A DNA stretch of 64,000 bases from Kamptonema formosum PCC 6407 (GCF_000332155.1 NZ_KB235903.1:2028263-2092262); one strand, 5' to 3'; shown: positions 9,068 through 18,139, counted from the first letter of the stretch. Translations and numbers: made by a program. Notes: generated by a model not told the origin, from the sequence alone.

Positions 9068-10412
9068 ATGACTCGCGTTATCGGTTTAATTAGTGGCACT
9101 TCGGTAGATGGTATTGATTCTGCTTTAGTGGATATTTCTGGCTCGGAAAGCGATTTAAAGGTGGAACTTCTGGGTTCTGCTATTTATCCCTTTCCTGCTG
9201 ATTTGCGATCGCAAATTTTGGCAGTATGCGGTGGAAGTGTCCTAAGTATGGCAGAACTGGCTGAATTAGATGACGCGATCGCCATAGAATTTTCTAAAGC
9301 AGCATTGACAATTCAACAAAAATATGGTAAAGCAGACCTGATTGGCTCTCACGGTCAAACAGTCTACCATCGACCGCCAAAGGAACGAGAGAGCGGGAGA
9401 AGAGAAAGAATAAACAGCAGGGGGAGTTCGGGAGAAATTGCCCGAAAATCAACACTTACAGCTCAAAATACTCTTGGTTATAGCCTTCAGCTAGGACGCG
9501 GAGCGCTAATTGCTCATCTCACTGGCATCCCCACAATTAGTAACTTCCGAGCCGCTGATATTGCCGTTGGTGGTCAAGGAGCCCCTCTAGTACCCATTGT
9601 CGATGCCTGTTTACTCAGCCATCCTACCTACAACCGCTGCATTCAAAATCTTGGCGGCATTGGTAATGTAACTTATTTGCCTTGTCGGGGAGTGGGGGCA
9701 GGGGAGCAGGGGGGGCAGAGGGGCGGGGGGGAAGGGGGGCAGAGGAGATGGGGAGGATGGGGAGGATAGGTTCGATTTAACTTCCTCATCTCCCCTACTC
9801 CCCCGCACCCCCGCTCCCCAGGTTCTAGGTTGGGACACGGGGCCAGGGAATAGCCTTTTGGATCTAGCGGTGCAACACTTCTCTGGTGGAACCAAAACTT
9901 ACGACAAAGACGGTGTTTGGGCTGCTAGCGGCACTCCTAGCCACGCTTTAGTAGAGGGATGGTTGCAGCAAGAATTTTTCCACCAACAGCCGCCCAAATC
10001 TACAGGTAGAGAGCTATTTGGCCCCGACTATTTACATCAGTGTCTAGCTGAAGCCGAAGCTGAGAATCTTAGCCCCGCTGACGTTCTGGCTACCCTTGTA
10101 GAATTGACGGCTACCTCCATAGTGCATAGCTACCGCAACTTTTTGCCCCAAATGCCCGATCAAGTTTTGCTGTGCGGGGGAGGTAGCCGCAACCTATATT
10201 TAAAAGAGCGGTTACGATCGCATTTAGCGCCTGTGGAAGTGCTGACAACCTCTGAAGCGGGGTTGAATTCTGATTTCAAAGAAGCGATCGCCTTCGCGGT
10301 TTTAGCCTATTGGCGCAGTTGCGGCATTCCAGGTAATCTTCCCGAAGTTACTGGTGCAGTTACTGCTGTAATTTTAGGAGAAATTCATCATTATCCGCAC
10401 AGTCAGGCGTGA
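9068..10412 (+). pseudogene. anmK: Anhydro-N-acetylmuramic acid kinase, split by a G-rich insertion (+1 shift)
   Basis: AnmK phosphorylates 1,6-anhydro-MurNAc released in cell-wall recycling, giving MurNAc 6-phosphate. The first part (9068-9769) has [45 protein letters not shown] and [12 protein letters not shown]. The second, in another frame, continues [29 protein letters not shown] and LLCGGGSRN to 10412. Between them lies a G-then-C-rich block (9683-9821). The downstream frame is open from 9672, so loss of one G from a run at 9709-9715, 9725-9731 or 9734-9739 would restore a continuous protein of about 447 aa. A second in-frame low-complexity insert lies near 9383-9470. It may be a true frameshift, a phase-variable tract or a sequencing error. 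Confidence 0.85.
9683..9822. repeat. G-rich/C-rich imperfect inverted repeat inserted in anmK
   Basis: The left arm is G-rich (GGGGAGTGGGGGCAGGGGAG from 9687) with runs of 6-7 G and GGGGAGGAT repeats. The right arm is its approximate complement (CTCCCCTACTCCCCCGCACC from 9790). It lies exactly between the conserved motifs GNVTYLP and VLGWDTGPG of anmK, where the family normally has only a short loop. Confidence 0.75.
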
Positions 10413-10488
10413 TAGCATAGAATCTCAAGAACAACCCTTCTGAGTTGTTGCACCAGCATTGTAGCCAGCGCGAAAAGCATAGGATATT

Positions 10489-10938
10489 GTGGCTCACACC
10501 TTTTTAATGGAATCAGGTCAATGGGCGCTCGAAGGAAGTTGGATAGAGCGCAATGGCTTGCCAATTACAGTCAAAGGGAAGACTTTAGTGAACTGGAACC
10601 GTACAGATTGGTTCAGTATGGTAACAAAGCTCGTGTTTCCCGGAGGCGATCGCGAAGAGATTGTTTTACAGTACCGAGGACATCTCGATAGCGACGAACG
10701 GCAATACACTTTTGTACTCCAACACAGCGAACTTGGCCGTGTCGAGGGGGAAGGTTGGATTGCTCCCCAGTCTATTGTCCAGCGTTACTGGGTTTTAGGG
10801 GATGAACGCCAGCGCCGGACTGGTTTTGAAACTCTGCACCGGATTGATGACAATCGCTATTACCACTCTAGCGGTCTGATGGCCGGTCATTATCTCACGA
10901 GTGTGATGGAGGCAACTATAGAGCGCCAGCCAGAATGA
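10489..10938 (+). CDS. Conserved hypothetical protein
   Basis: A 149-aa soluble protein starting at a GTG (MAHTFLMESGQWALEGSW). It is rich in beta-strand-like segments (TVKGKTLVNWNRTDWFSMV, EIVLQYRGHL, QYTFVLQHSELGRVEGEGW), suggesting a small beta-barrel or lipocalin-like fold. That fold is inferred from pattern only, and I do not recognise a named family or function. It is followed within 3 bases by a strong palindromic terminator, so it is probably the last or only gene of its transcript. It lies 76 bases after anmK on the same strand. Confidence 0.75.
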   Translation: MAHTFLMESGQWALEGSWIERNGLPITVKGKTLVNWNRTDWFSMVTKLVFPGGDREEIVLQYRGHLDSDERQYTFVLQHSELGRVEGEGWIAPQSIVQRYWVLGDERQRRTGFETLHRIDDNRYYHSSGLMAGHYLTSVMEATIERQPE

Positions 10939-10940
10939 TA

Positions 10941-10968
10941 TTGAGGGTGCGCGATCGCGCACCCTCAA
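10941..10968. terminator. Perfect 28-bp palindrome, terminator-like
   Basis: A perfect palindrome centred on the HIP1 octamer (arms TTGAGGGTGCGCGA / TCGCGCACCCTCAA) immediately after the stop of the preceding gene. It could fold in either strand. There is no long T-run, so intrinsic termination is likely but not certain. Confidence 0.6.
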
Positions 10969-10975
10969 ATCTTGG

Positions 10976-11098
10976 TATAGCAACCGCTTTCAGCAGTTAG
11001 GGGCTAGGGGCTAGGGGCTAGGGACTAGGGAAAGAAGGGATAGAGAATCAATGGTTTCATGAATTCAGAACGTCCTAACTGCCAAGAAGGTTGCTATA
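10976..11098. mobile_element. Family A MITE-like element
   Basis: The left end TATAGCAACCGC and right end GGTTGCTATA form terminal inverted repeats with TA at both junctions. The interior has GGGGCTA heptamers, a GGAAAGAAGGG purine tract, and a tail (GAATCAATGG, GTCCTAACTGCC) shared with other copies. It is 123 bp and has no coding capacity. Confidence 0.75.
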
Positions 11099-11294
11099 TC
11101 TAAAAATTAGCTTCAACATTTACAAAATTAATCAAAATTAATATTTATTTGTAGATAAAAAATATTTTTACCTTTTCCTTTTGCCTTTCGCGTTTTATCG
11201 TTTGCCAGATTGCAAGTTGACGCCCCATCACCCCCAACTCCTTTCCACGTAGGAAACAGAGTAAGAGACGGAGGTCGCCCACTGCGACTAAGCT

Positions 11295-11492
11295 TTACTC
11301 AAGTCCAGGGTTGGGCTCTAGACCCCACTGGTGTTTTAGAAAATGGCGATACATAGTTTCTCGCAGCATCATCTGTTCGTAGAGCTTGATTAAAAACTCC
11401 TGAGCTTGTTCGCGACTCATTTGGTTAACCTGTGTTTGGAAAGAGCACAGGCTGAATTGTTGTTCCAAAGAGAGTTCTATGGGCTGGTTCAT
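11295..11492 (-). CDS. nblA: Phycobilisome degradation protein NblA
   Basis: Small adaptor that binds phycobiliproteins and delivers them to the Clp protease during nitrogen or sulfur starvation. At 65 aa it is the typical NblA length. It carries the family features LSLEQQFSLCSFQTQV, MSREQAQEFLIKLYEQMM and the LRETMYRHFLKHQWG helix. The start ATG has a TGAGGA ribosome-binding site about 6 bases upstream. It is monocistronic, with a 400-bp upstream gap that should hold its starvation-responsive promoter; I could not identify a convincing NtcA site by eye. Confidence 0.95.
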   Translation of the reverse strand: MNQPIELSLEQQFSLCSFQTQVNQMSREQAQEFLIKLYEQMMLRETMYRHFLKHQWGLEPNPGLE

Positions 11493-11908
11493 AGCTGAAT
11501 CCTCAGATGAATAGAGTGATACGGTAGCAAAAACCTAGATTAACCAGAGTTGTGACTTTTTCCAGCGATCGCCAGTTAGTTTCAGGACACCCCTGATTAG
11601 ATCGTTTAGCTCTACCTACATATTACAGAAGGTAACAATTATTTGACAAATTTACCATCTTTCTTTTGAAAGACTTCAAATATCTAGATGATAAATGCAA
11701 AATTTAGGTTCCTTCCGTTCAGATATATAAATCTAGTCCTTTGTCAAGAGTAATAATGCTCATTATGAACCAATTTTGGTAGTCCTTTCCCGTTTTCACT
11801 ATCTTTCATCAGAGAATATTCGTCAATCCTTTCTCTAAAAGGATTTAGTTATGAGTAGAGGCATCTAATTAAACCTAAAATACCCACTTTCTTCTTTGTT
11901 GCTTCTTC
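11493..11908. other. 416-bp gap upstream of nblA
   Basis: AT-rich region between nblA and the 3' end of the kinase gene, both on the minus strand. I see no gene or repeat. It should contain the nblA promoter and the kinase terminator, but I cannot assign either. Confidence 0.4.
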
Positions 11909-13609
11909 TTAGTTGGAGGCAGGTTCTGGGAAGGGAACAGTCGGCACCAAATCTTGCGGGCCCTGCGATCGCACAGAACTGTCTGCACTATTCTCCTCCG
12001 AGCTTGGCGGCAACAGTTCCGGCTCTGGCTCCGGCTGCGGACTGGGTTCTAAGGCAGGCTCTAGCGGAGCTTCTGGAAATAAAGGAGCATCAGCAGGGGG
12101 AGCGATCGCGGCTGGTGGCTCAGAGGGCTGAGGCGGCTCTGGTGGTAAAGGTGCAACTTCTGGAACTGGTGCAGGTTTAGGGGCAATCGCAGCTTCTGAC
12201 GGAAATTCCCGTTGAGGTTCAGGAGTATAGGGTTGCGCCTGCTCAGGCTCAGGTTCAGGAGCAAATGATTCTACCTGCTCAGGTTTAGGCTCAGGTTTAG
12301 GCTCAAGCTCAGGCTCGAGTTTAGGCTCAAAAGATTTAGGAACTGGTGTTGGGGAGGATTCGATAGTGGGGGCAGATGCAGTATTTGGTTGCTCCGTAAG
12401 GCTTTCAGAGTTGCCTTTCGGAGGTTTATGCAATTGCAGAGAGACTGTAGGGCGGCTCTCGACAGAGGGTTCACCGAATAAAGGCGCAGAGGGATCTTGA
12501 CTGCGAAATTCTGGGTGCAGGGAATTCTCAAAGAGCATTAAGGAACGATCCCCTGGAAACTGCTTGTTCATAGCGATCGTGCCACTATAACGACGCGCCA
12601 AGTCAAAACCGATCCAACCAGCTAGCGCTGCCGTAAACACAAACAGGAACAGAATAAAGGATGAAGAAGGTAAAACAGGTAATTCGGCATTTTCTGCTAG
12701 CTTTTTCTTCCTTTCTAATAACTGCTGCGCCTCCAAAAAAGCCAGCCAATCTTCTATTGTCTGGGGGCGGTTGCGAGCATCCATTTCCAGGCCTCGCAGA
12801 ATAGTTTGCTCAATGGCTGGACTAAGTTGGGATTGGAATTGGCGCAAGGGAAATAGGGGAATGCGATCGCGTAGGGGAGCCGCCACAGGCGCTTCCCCCG
12901 CCAGCAAGTAGTAAAAGGTGGCAGCCAAACCGTAGATATCGCTGGCTGGAGTCAACTGATTGGCGATTTGGGTTTTCCCTAAACCTGAGCTCGATGAATT
13001 GAAGCTGGAAAAGTTATCCCCCTTTTTCTCCTCTCCTTGGAAGAGATACTGCTCAATTGGCGCGTACCCAGGCGATAGAAAACTGGTGTGGGTTTGCTTC
13101 ATACCGGAGGTAAACTCGCGGGCAATGCCGAAATCAATCAGCATCACTAACCCAGTCCCCGATCGCCGGATAATGTTTTCTGGTTTGATATCTCGGTGTA
13201 CTAAGCCGCTTTGGTGAAGCGTACTTAGAGCGGAGGCAATTTGCCCAATGTAGTGCAGGGCTTCGGTTTCTGGTAAGGGCTGACCCGATTCTACCAATTG
13301 AGCTAGAGTTTGGCCAGGAATATAGTCCATGACAATAAAAGACAACCCTGCTTCGTCAAAAAAGTCTAGCATCCGCACGATGTTAGGATGCTGACACCAG
13401 GAAAGACGCTTGGCTTCTGCAACAAATTGCGCCTGAAATTTCTCAAAATCAGGGTGTTGATACAGGCTTTCGTTCAGGGTTTTGAGTACGACTGTTTGAG
13501 CGAGATAGGTGTGGGTGGCTCGGTAGGTAATCCCGAACCCTCCTATACCCAAAATGTCGTCTATCCTGTATTTGCCGTCTTGAAGGACTGTTCCTGGCGT
13601 TAAGTTCAT
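11909..13609 (-). CDS. Membrane Ser/Thr protein kinase with Pro/Glu-rich C-terminus
   Basis: Hanks-type kinase. The catalytic domain fills about residues 1-270, with the Gly loop GIGGFGITYRA, the VVLK lysine, the catalytic loop HRDIKPENI, DFGIAREF, and PGYAPIEQY in place of APE. A single hydrophobic segment (FILFLFVFTAALAGWIGF) near 320-340 anchors it. The last 200 residues are low-complexity Pro/Glu-rich sequence (EPEPKPEQ, PEPPQPSEPP) with no recognised sensor domain, probably periplasmic or a wall-spanning stalk. I chose ATG at 13609 (MNLTPGTVL) over an upstream TTG at 13633, which has no ribosome-binding site. The substrate is unknown. Confidence 0.93.
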   Translation of the reverse strand: MNLTPGTVLQDGKYRIDDILGIGGFGITYRATHTYLAQTVVLKTLNESLYQHPDFEKFQAQFVAEAKRLSWCQHPNIVRMLDFFDEAGLSFIVMDYIPGQTLAQLVESGQPLPETEALHYIGQIASALSTLHQSGLVHRDIKPENIIRRSGTGLVMLIDFGIAREFTSGMKQTHTSFLSPGYAPIEQYLFQGEEKKGDNFSSFNSSSSGLGKTQIANQLTPASDIYGLAATFYYLLAGEAPVAAPLRDRIPLFPLRQFQSQLSPAIEQTILRGLEMDARNRPQTIEDWLAFLEAQQLLERKKKLAENAELPVLPSSSFILFLFVFTAALAGWIGFDLARRYSGTIAMNKQFPGDRSLMLFENSLHPEFRSQDPSAPLFGEPSVESRPTVSLQLHKPPKGNSESLTEQPNTASAPTIESSPTPVPKSFEPKLEPELEPKPEPKPEQVESFAPEPEPEQAQPYTPEPQREFPSEAAIAPKPAPVPEVAPLPPEPPQPSEPPAAIAPPADAPLFPEAPLEPALEPSPQPEPEPELLPPSSEENSADSSVRSQGPQDLVPTVPFPEPASN

Positions 13610-13677
13610 ATTTCTTAAAAACCCATTTCCCAACTTATGCTATCGCTTTTTTAGTATTTCACTCCACTCAACTATAA

Positions 13678-13886
13678 GAAGGGGCTAGGGGCTAGGGGCT
13701 AGGGGCTAGGGAAAGAAGGGAAAGAGGGGAAAGAGGGGGAAGAGGGGGAAGAGGGGGAAGAATGGGAAGAATGGGAAGAAGAGAATAGAATCAGCGAGTT
13801 TGGTGGAACTCAGAACATCTTAAACGATGAAAGCGGTTGCTATAACACTGGGAGTTGCCCTAATCGACGAAAGCGGTTGCTATATC
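13678..13886. mobile_element. Family A repeat with duplicated right end
   Basis: GGGGCTA heptamers lead into long GGAAGAGG-type purine repeats, then the shared tail (GAATCAGCGAG) and a right end AAGCGGTTGCTATA at 13831-13844. A second right end, AAGCGGTTGCTATA, follows at 13871-13884. No matching left end is seen, so it is an incomplete or rearranged copy. Confidence 0.65.
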
Positions 13887-13895
13887 ACCATAAGG

Positions 13896-13937
13896 TAAAG
13901 CCCCGCAGGATAGTTATATTATCCCTGCGGGGCTTTA
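13896..13937. terminator. Strong bidirectional terminator-like hairpin
   Basis: Inverted arms TAAAGCCCCGCAGG and CCTGCGGGGCTTTA enclose about 14 bases and are followed by GTTTT. A close relative lies at 42236-42270 with the same AAGCCCCGCAG arm. Confidence 0.65.
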
Positions 13938-14237
13938 GTTTTGAAGTGGCGATCGCCGCTGGAAGTTCGATCGGGGAGGTTCTACAATCGATCGGTTCAT
14001 GAACTAAAAAGAACAGATAAAATATGTCATTTTTAAACCTAAATAATCAACAGCAAGTAACAATCCGCACCCTTAACAACCAAACAACAAACAAACAACA
14101 AATGTGTTTACCAGCAAAGACACCAACATTTATTGTTTCGCCCTGCTTCTACAGCATCATCCGCGCTCAACAGAGCAGGTGTGATTATCATTTTTGTATG
14201 AAGATTGAAGCTATAGACTAGCGATCGCCCCTATCAC
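13938..14237. other. 300-bp gap with no supported gene
   Basis: Contains a 65-codon open frame at 14024-14221 made of Asn/Gln-rich low complexity from AACAA repeats. I do not consider it a gene. Nothing else is recognised. Confidence 0.4.
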
Positions 14238-14951
14238 CTATCCCAACCACACTGGATGTGACAATAAAGCCGCAAACGGTTGTTTTCCTCGCAACTGATT
14301 TGACAGCGGCAAATGCCCTCTCGGAGCACTCAAATCCCAGATAAACTCATTTGGGTAACGAGTCCAATTATTCCCCTGCTTCCACCCAATTTGCGGCCAA
14401 AACTTATCCCAATTTTTGCCCACAGCTAGCCAAATTTCCCGCTGTACTGAAAAGCCAAACTTACCCTCTGAGTGAACTAGCCATAGCAGATTAATTGTTT
14501 GCAAATCTGCCGCCGGTAAACTTTCAATCTGAGTAAAATACAACCACTTTCTCTTGATCGCCGTCTCTCCGGCTAATTCACACATCTTTTCCAATGTCAA
14601 GCGATCGGCTTCTTGAAATTCCTGCTTAGCTAGCAATTGTTGTAACAAAGTGTAATCAATCCCAGAATGCGATCGCAACGGTACGACACCTGTAGGAAAA
14701 TGAGTCTGGAGAAAGTCTGCCGCCTTCGGCAAATTAGCGTTATACAAAATTTGGTAAGCCTTACCATCCACCATCGTCGGAGGTGATAGCTTACGCTCTA
14801 GTAAAAATTCCATTAACACATCCAAACTGCCCTCGGCTATCTGTTGCAGCAGTTGCAGTTGATTTTTTTCGGAACCAGACCTTAATTTAGAACTGAGTTC
14901 TGTTATATTCGGCGATGCTTCTGGCGTAGAGGTAGTAGTCGAGTCAATCAT
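14238..14951 (-). CDS. gun4: GUN4 porphyrin-binding regulator of Mg-chelatase
   Basis: GUN4 binds protoporphyrin IX and Mg-protoporphyrin and stimulates Mg-chelatase, the first committed step to chlorophyll. The N-terminal half (about 1-85) is the helical bundle found in cyanobacterial Gun4, and the C-terminal GUN4 core runs from about 95 to 235. The core shows DYTLLQQLLAKQEFQEAD, PAADLQTINLLWLVHSEGKF, FSVQREIWLAVG and GWKQGNNWTRYPNEFIWDL, the porphyrin-binding loop region. At 237 aa it matches Synechocystis-type Gun4 in length. The start is an ATG. hemB and chlB in the same window belong to the same tetrapyrrole pathway but are not linked in an operon. Confidence 0.96.
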   Translation of the reverse strand: MIDSTTTSTPEASPNITELSSKLRSGSEKNQLQLLQQIAEGSLDVLMEFLLERKLSPPTMVDGKAYQILYNANLPKAADFLQTHFPTGVVPLRSHSGIDYTLLQQLLAKQEFQEADRLTLEKMCELAGETAIKRKWLYFTQIESLPAADLQTINLLWLVHSEGKFGFSVQREIWLAVGKNWDKFWPQIGWKQGNNWTRYPNEFIWDLSAPRGHLPLSNQLRGKQPFAALLSHPVWLG

Positions 14952-15102
14952 AAAGAGCTTGCATCAGCTATCAGCTTTCAGCTATCTGCTTTCAGCTAAA
15001 ATGTAGTTCGATCTCATTGTACAATAGCTTTTAAATCCCTGTTAATAATTTAACAGGAGTTACCGATTAAATCTCAAACTCCAATCCCCCATACTCCCTT
15101 AA

Positions 15103-15292
15103 GAAGGGGCTAGGGGCTAGGGGCTAGGGGCTAGGGGAAGAAGGGGCTAGGGGCTAGGGGCTAGGGGCTAGGGAAAGAAGGGAAAGAAGGGGAAGAAGGG
15201 AAGAAGAGAAGAAGGGGAAGAAGGGGAAGAGGGTAAGAGAGTCAATAGTTTGGGCCATGAGGTAGTGTCTTAACCGTTGTGGCGGTTGCTAG
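15103..15292. mobile_element. Family A repeat copy
   Basis: Two blocks of four GGGGCTA heptamers are separated by GGGGAAGAA. A long GGGAAGAA purine tract follows, then the shared tail GAGAGTCAATAGTTTGGGCC and the right end GGCGGTTGCTA. The left terminal repeat is not seen. Confidence 0.65.
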
Positions 15293-15314
15293 ATCGCAAT
15301 TTTATTGATAAAAG

Positions 15315-15821
15315 TTAACTTTTATCTGTACAGCTCTTCCCCAAAATACGGTTAATTAGGGCAGTTGTAGAACTAGGAATCTCGACTTCGATCAAACAAA
15401 TCTCACAGCCGATAGCTTGTGCGACTGGGGCTTCCGGCAAAGTTTCAATTAGGTAGTCACCGCCTTTAACATAAATATTTGGCTTCAGCCTCTCTATCAA
15501 TTTATTAGCCGTAGGATCGGCAAAAATTACCACTGCTGCTACTGGTTTTAATGCCGCCAATACTTCTGCCCGCTGCCTTTCCGGTACAATGGGGCGGGAA
15601 GGAGAACCAAGCTGTTGCGGTTTGATAGCTTGGACGCTAGCATCGCTATTTAAACCTACTACGAGCGATCGCCCCAAAGCTTTCGCCGCCTGCAAATATC
15701 GGACATGACCCGCGTGGATAATATCAAAGCAGCCATTAGTAAACACCAAAGGTCGCCACAGCAGGGGGTCAGCAGCGATCGCATCCTCAAGTTCCGTCAA
15801 AGTATAAACACCTGAAATCAT
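15315..15821 (-). CDS. rfaE2: D-glycero-beta-D-manno-heptose 1-phosphate adenylyltransferase (RfaE2-type)
   Basis: Cytidylyltransferase-fold enzyme that activates heptose 1-phosphate with ATP to ADP-heptose for lipopolysaccharide synthesis. The nucleotide-binding motif TNGCFDIIHAGHVRYL sits at residues 28-43, followed by LGRSLVVGLNSDASV and a PERQRAEVLAALKPV segment. At 168 aa it is the stand-alone adenylyltransferase half of the HldE pair; no sugar-kinase domain is fused. The start is the ATG at 15821. Other heptose-pathway genes are not in the window. Confidence 0.92.
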   Translation of the reverse strand: MISGVYTLTELEDAIAADPLLWRPLVFTNGCFDIIHAGHVRYLQAAKALGRSLVVGLNSDASVQAIKPQQLGSPSRPIVPERQRAEVLAALKPVAAVVIFADPTANKLIERLKPNIYVKGGDYLIETLPEAPVAQAIGCEICLIEVEIPSSTTALINRILGKSCTDKS

Positions 15822-16119
15822 GCAATTCTAGACATTAGATTTCCAATTGGCAGTGCCAAAACTAAATTTAGGGCAATTGATTTTAAATTTTAGATTATTC
15901 CTTCCCATAAATTTAAACTTCGGGCATCCAACGAGATCGAATCAGCGATCGCAACTTTTGATAACGGCCAACCCCCAGACTTCCCACCTCGATTCTCTTG
16001 TCCAGCTCACTCTCCTAATCAATTACTATAAGACAGGGGATACTTTAGCCCCTCCTTCTTTAAACCGTCGGTGCAGGGTCAACGATCGCGCGTGGGAGTA
16101 TCTCATTTTTGATAAAGAC

Positions 16120-16216
16120 CAAAGACCTAACCCCCAGCCCCCTTCCTTAAAAGGGAAGGGGGAGAAACAAACAAACAAAGAAATTTCCCCTCCCCTGGTA
16201 GAGGAGGGATAGGTTA
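16120..16216. repeat. Inverted repeats in the gap upstream of the HpsJ-like gene
   Basis: The arms CCCCCTTCC / GGAAGGGGG form one hairpin at about 16138-16163. A second pair (CCCCTCCCCTGG, AGAGGAGGG) follows, flanked by CTAACCCCC at 16127. This CTAACCCCCAGCCCCCTTCC pattern is a common dispersed cyanobacterial repeat. The rest of the 15822-16314 gap shows no gene. Confidence 0.55.
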
Positions 16217-16314
16217 GATTGCGTAAGTCCGATGTATCCCAAAGGGGATGTAAGCCCGTAGCAAACATAATCTATTTTGGTGGAAAATAACCTAACTCAT
16301 TAAGCAGAATCTAA

Positions 16315-17145
16315 ATGAAAGCAACTAATAGCCGTCAAATTTCCTCTATGGCCGCTCGGACTTTAAAAGTAGTCGGTATTATATTGATTTTGTCCGCCGT
16401 ATTCGACTGCTTAATCCTGTCGATTCCCAACGAATCCTCTGATTTTCTCACTAGAGGCTGGCAAATTGCCTTAACAACTCAAGTAGTTGACCGAGGAATT
16501 CTGCCCATGACAGGTATTGCCCTTCTATTTACAGGTTTTTGGGTTGACAGCAGTTCGGGAATTGTCCATGAACCCCGCAACATTGGCCTCGACCTCAGAT
16601 TTTGGGCAATCTTGTTTTCCAGCTTAGTCGGGCTATTCTACCTGCTGGTAGTTCCCGTCCACCTCAACAATACTCGCCTAGAAGTCACAGAAAGTCTTGC
16701 TCAGATCGATCGCGAAGCCACCGCCGCCGAAAATCAACTTAATGCCCAGCTTAGCAGCGATCAATTCAAAACTCAGATCGAACAACTCAAAAGCCAACGC
16801 CGCAGCCAAATCACCAGCGTACTTGGCGACGAACAAAAATTGCAGGAGGTACTCCAGAACCCACAAACCCCACCAGAGTTAAAAAAATTACTTCAAGAGG
16901 CTAAAAGTAACCCCAAAGCCCTGGAAACATTTCTCGACCAGCAAGCCCAATCTCTGCCAACCCAGGCGATTAAAGAGATTACCACCCGCAAACAGCAAAA
17001 AGAAAAAGAGATCAGAACGCGATCGCGTAACTCCAGCCTACAAACTGGTATTAACAGTTTACTCTTAGCGATCGGCTACATTACTATTGGCTGGACTGGA
17101 TTAAGAAGTATGGGGATTTTGCGAGCCGGTCGTCGCAAAGCTTAA
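16315..17145 (+). CDS. HpsJ-like membrane protein
   Basis: A 276-aa membrane protein with three hydrophobic segments in the N-terminal half (about 18-35, 60-80 and 100-122), a long charged helical/coiled-coil region (about 125-240; QLNAQLSSDQFKTQIEQL), and a last hydrophobic segment near 245-265. The layout and the N-terminus (ARTLKVVGIILILSAVFDCL) recall HpsJ proteins of the hormogonium-polysaccharide locus, which act in export of extracellular polysaccharide. The family call is from memory. A glycosyltransferase follows 82 bases downstream on the same strand, consistent with a role in surface polysaccharide. Confidence 0.7.
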   Translation: MKATNSRQISSMAARTLKVVGIILILSAVFDCLILSIPNESSDFLTRGWQIALTTQVVDRGILPMTGIALLFTGFWVDSSSGIVHEPRNIGLDLRFWAILFSSLVGLFYLLVVPVHLNNTRLEVTESLAQIDREATAAENQLNAQLSSDQFKTQIEQLKSQRRSQITSVLGDEQKLQEVLQNPQTPPELKKLLQEAKSNPKALETFLDQQAQSLPTQAIKEITTRKQQKEKEIRTRSRNSSLQTGINSLLLAIGYITIGWTGLRSMGILRAGRRKA

Positions 17146-17227
17146 AGTAACCCGGATGGCAGCACGAAAATTAGGGCATCCTGAAAACTCGTCACCAGCC
17201 TAGCATTGCCCTCACTGAAAGCTTGGA

Positions 17228-18139
17228 ATGTTCTCAATTTATATTCTGACTTACAACGAAGAAATTGACATCGCCGCTTGCATTGAATCGGCGATTCTGT
17301 CGGATGACATCATTGTAATTGACTCTTTCAGCACCGATCGCACCATTGAAATAGTCCGCCGCTATCCCGTGCAAATCGTGCAACACGCCTTTGAAACTCA
17401 CGGGAAGCAGCGGACTTGGATGCTAGAAGAAGTACCCACTAAATACGAATGGGTTTACATTCTCGAAGCAGATGAACGGATGACCTCAGAACTTTTTAAT
17501 GAATGTTCTGAAGCTATAAAAAATCAGAACTACATCGGTTATTATGTCGCAGAGCGGGTAATATTTATGGAGCGGTGGATTCGCCGCAGCACGCAATATC
17601 CTCGCCATCAAATGCGCCTATTTCGCAAAGATAAAGTCCGGTTTGGGGATTACGGTCACGCCGAACGAGAAATTTGCGACGGCCCTACTAGCTTTTTAAA
17701 AGAAACCTATCCGCACTATACCTGTAGCAAAGGTATTTCCCGCTGGATTGAGAAACACAATCGCTATTCTACTGACGAAGCCGCAGAAATTTTACGCCAA
17801 TTAGAAGCGGGTAAAGTCAATTGGTGGGATTTGTTTTTTGGGGCCACTGAAGTAAACAGGCGTAGAGCTTTAAAGGACATCTCTTTGCGTTTGCCTTTAA
17901 GACCGTTAGTGCGCTTTTTCTATATGTATTTTTTGCTGGGTGGGTTTCTGGATGGTCAACCGGGATTTGCTTGGTGTACGCTACAAGCTTTCTATGAATA
18001 TCTAATATCAATTAAAGTTTGGGAAATGAGAAATATGCCTTTGCCAAAGTTAGATGCTAGTGGTAAACAGCTTTCTGGCGAAGAAACTAAGTTAGAATTG
18101 CAGAGGAAAGAACCGCAATCAAATCCATCGGTTTTTTAA
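17228..18139 (+). CDS. Family 2 glycosyltransferase (WaaE/KdtX-like)
   Basis: GT-A-fold glycosyltransferase. The N-terminus has IYILTYNEEIDIAACIESA, then DDIIVIDSFSTDRTIEI, a typical GT2 start with a nucleotide-binding Asp. The metal-binding position reads ILEADERMT. This resembles LPS-core or exopolysaccharide glucosyltransferases of the WaaE type, including the RHQMRLFRKDKVRF and RWIEKHNRYSTDEA segments. A short hydrophobic stretch near 225-245 may contact the membrane. At 303 aa the length is usual. It follows the HpsJ-like gene and may share its transcript. Donor and acceptor sugars cannot be read from the sequence. Confidence 0.9.
   Translation: MFSIYILTYNEEIDIAACIESAILSDDIIVIDSFSTDRTIEIVRRYPVQIVQHAFETHGKQRTWMLEEVPTKYEWVYILEADERMTSELFNECSEAIKNQNYIGYYVAERVIFMERWIRRSTQYPRHQMRLFRKDKVRFGDYGHAEREICDGPTSFLKETYPHYTCSKGISRWIEKHNRYSTDEAAEILRQLEAGKVNWWDLFFGATEVNRRRALKDISLRLPLRPLVRFFYMYFLLGGFLDGQPGFAWCTLQAFYEYLISIKVWEMRNMPLPKLDASGKQLSGEETKLELQRKEPQSNPSVF

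Noticed and set aside
14024-14221. 65-codon open frame on the plus strand
   Set aside because: Composition is driven by AACAA repeats (Asn/Gln/Thr runs); no ribosome-binding site and no conserved motif.
15847-16268. Open frames on both strands in the gap before the HpsJ-like gene
   Set aside because: They run through a CCCCCTTCC inverted repeat and have no protein-like pattern.
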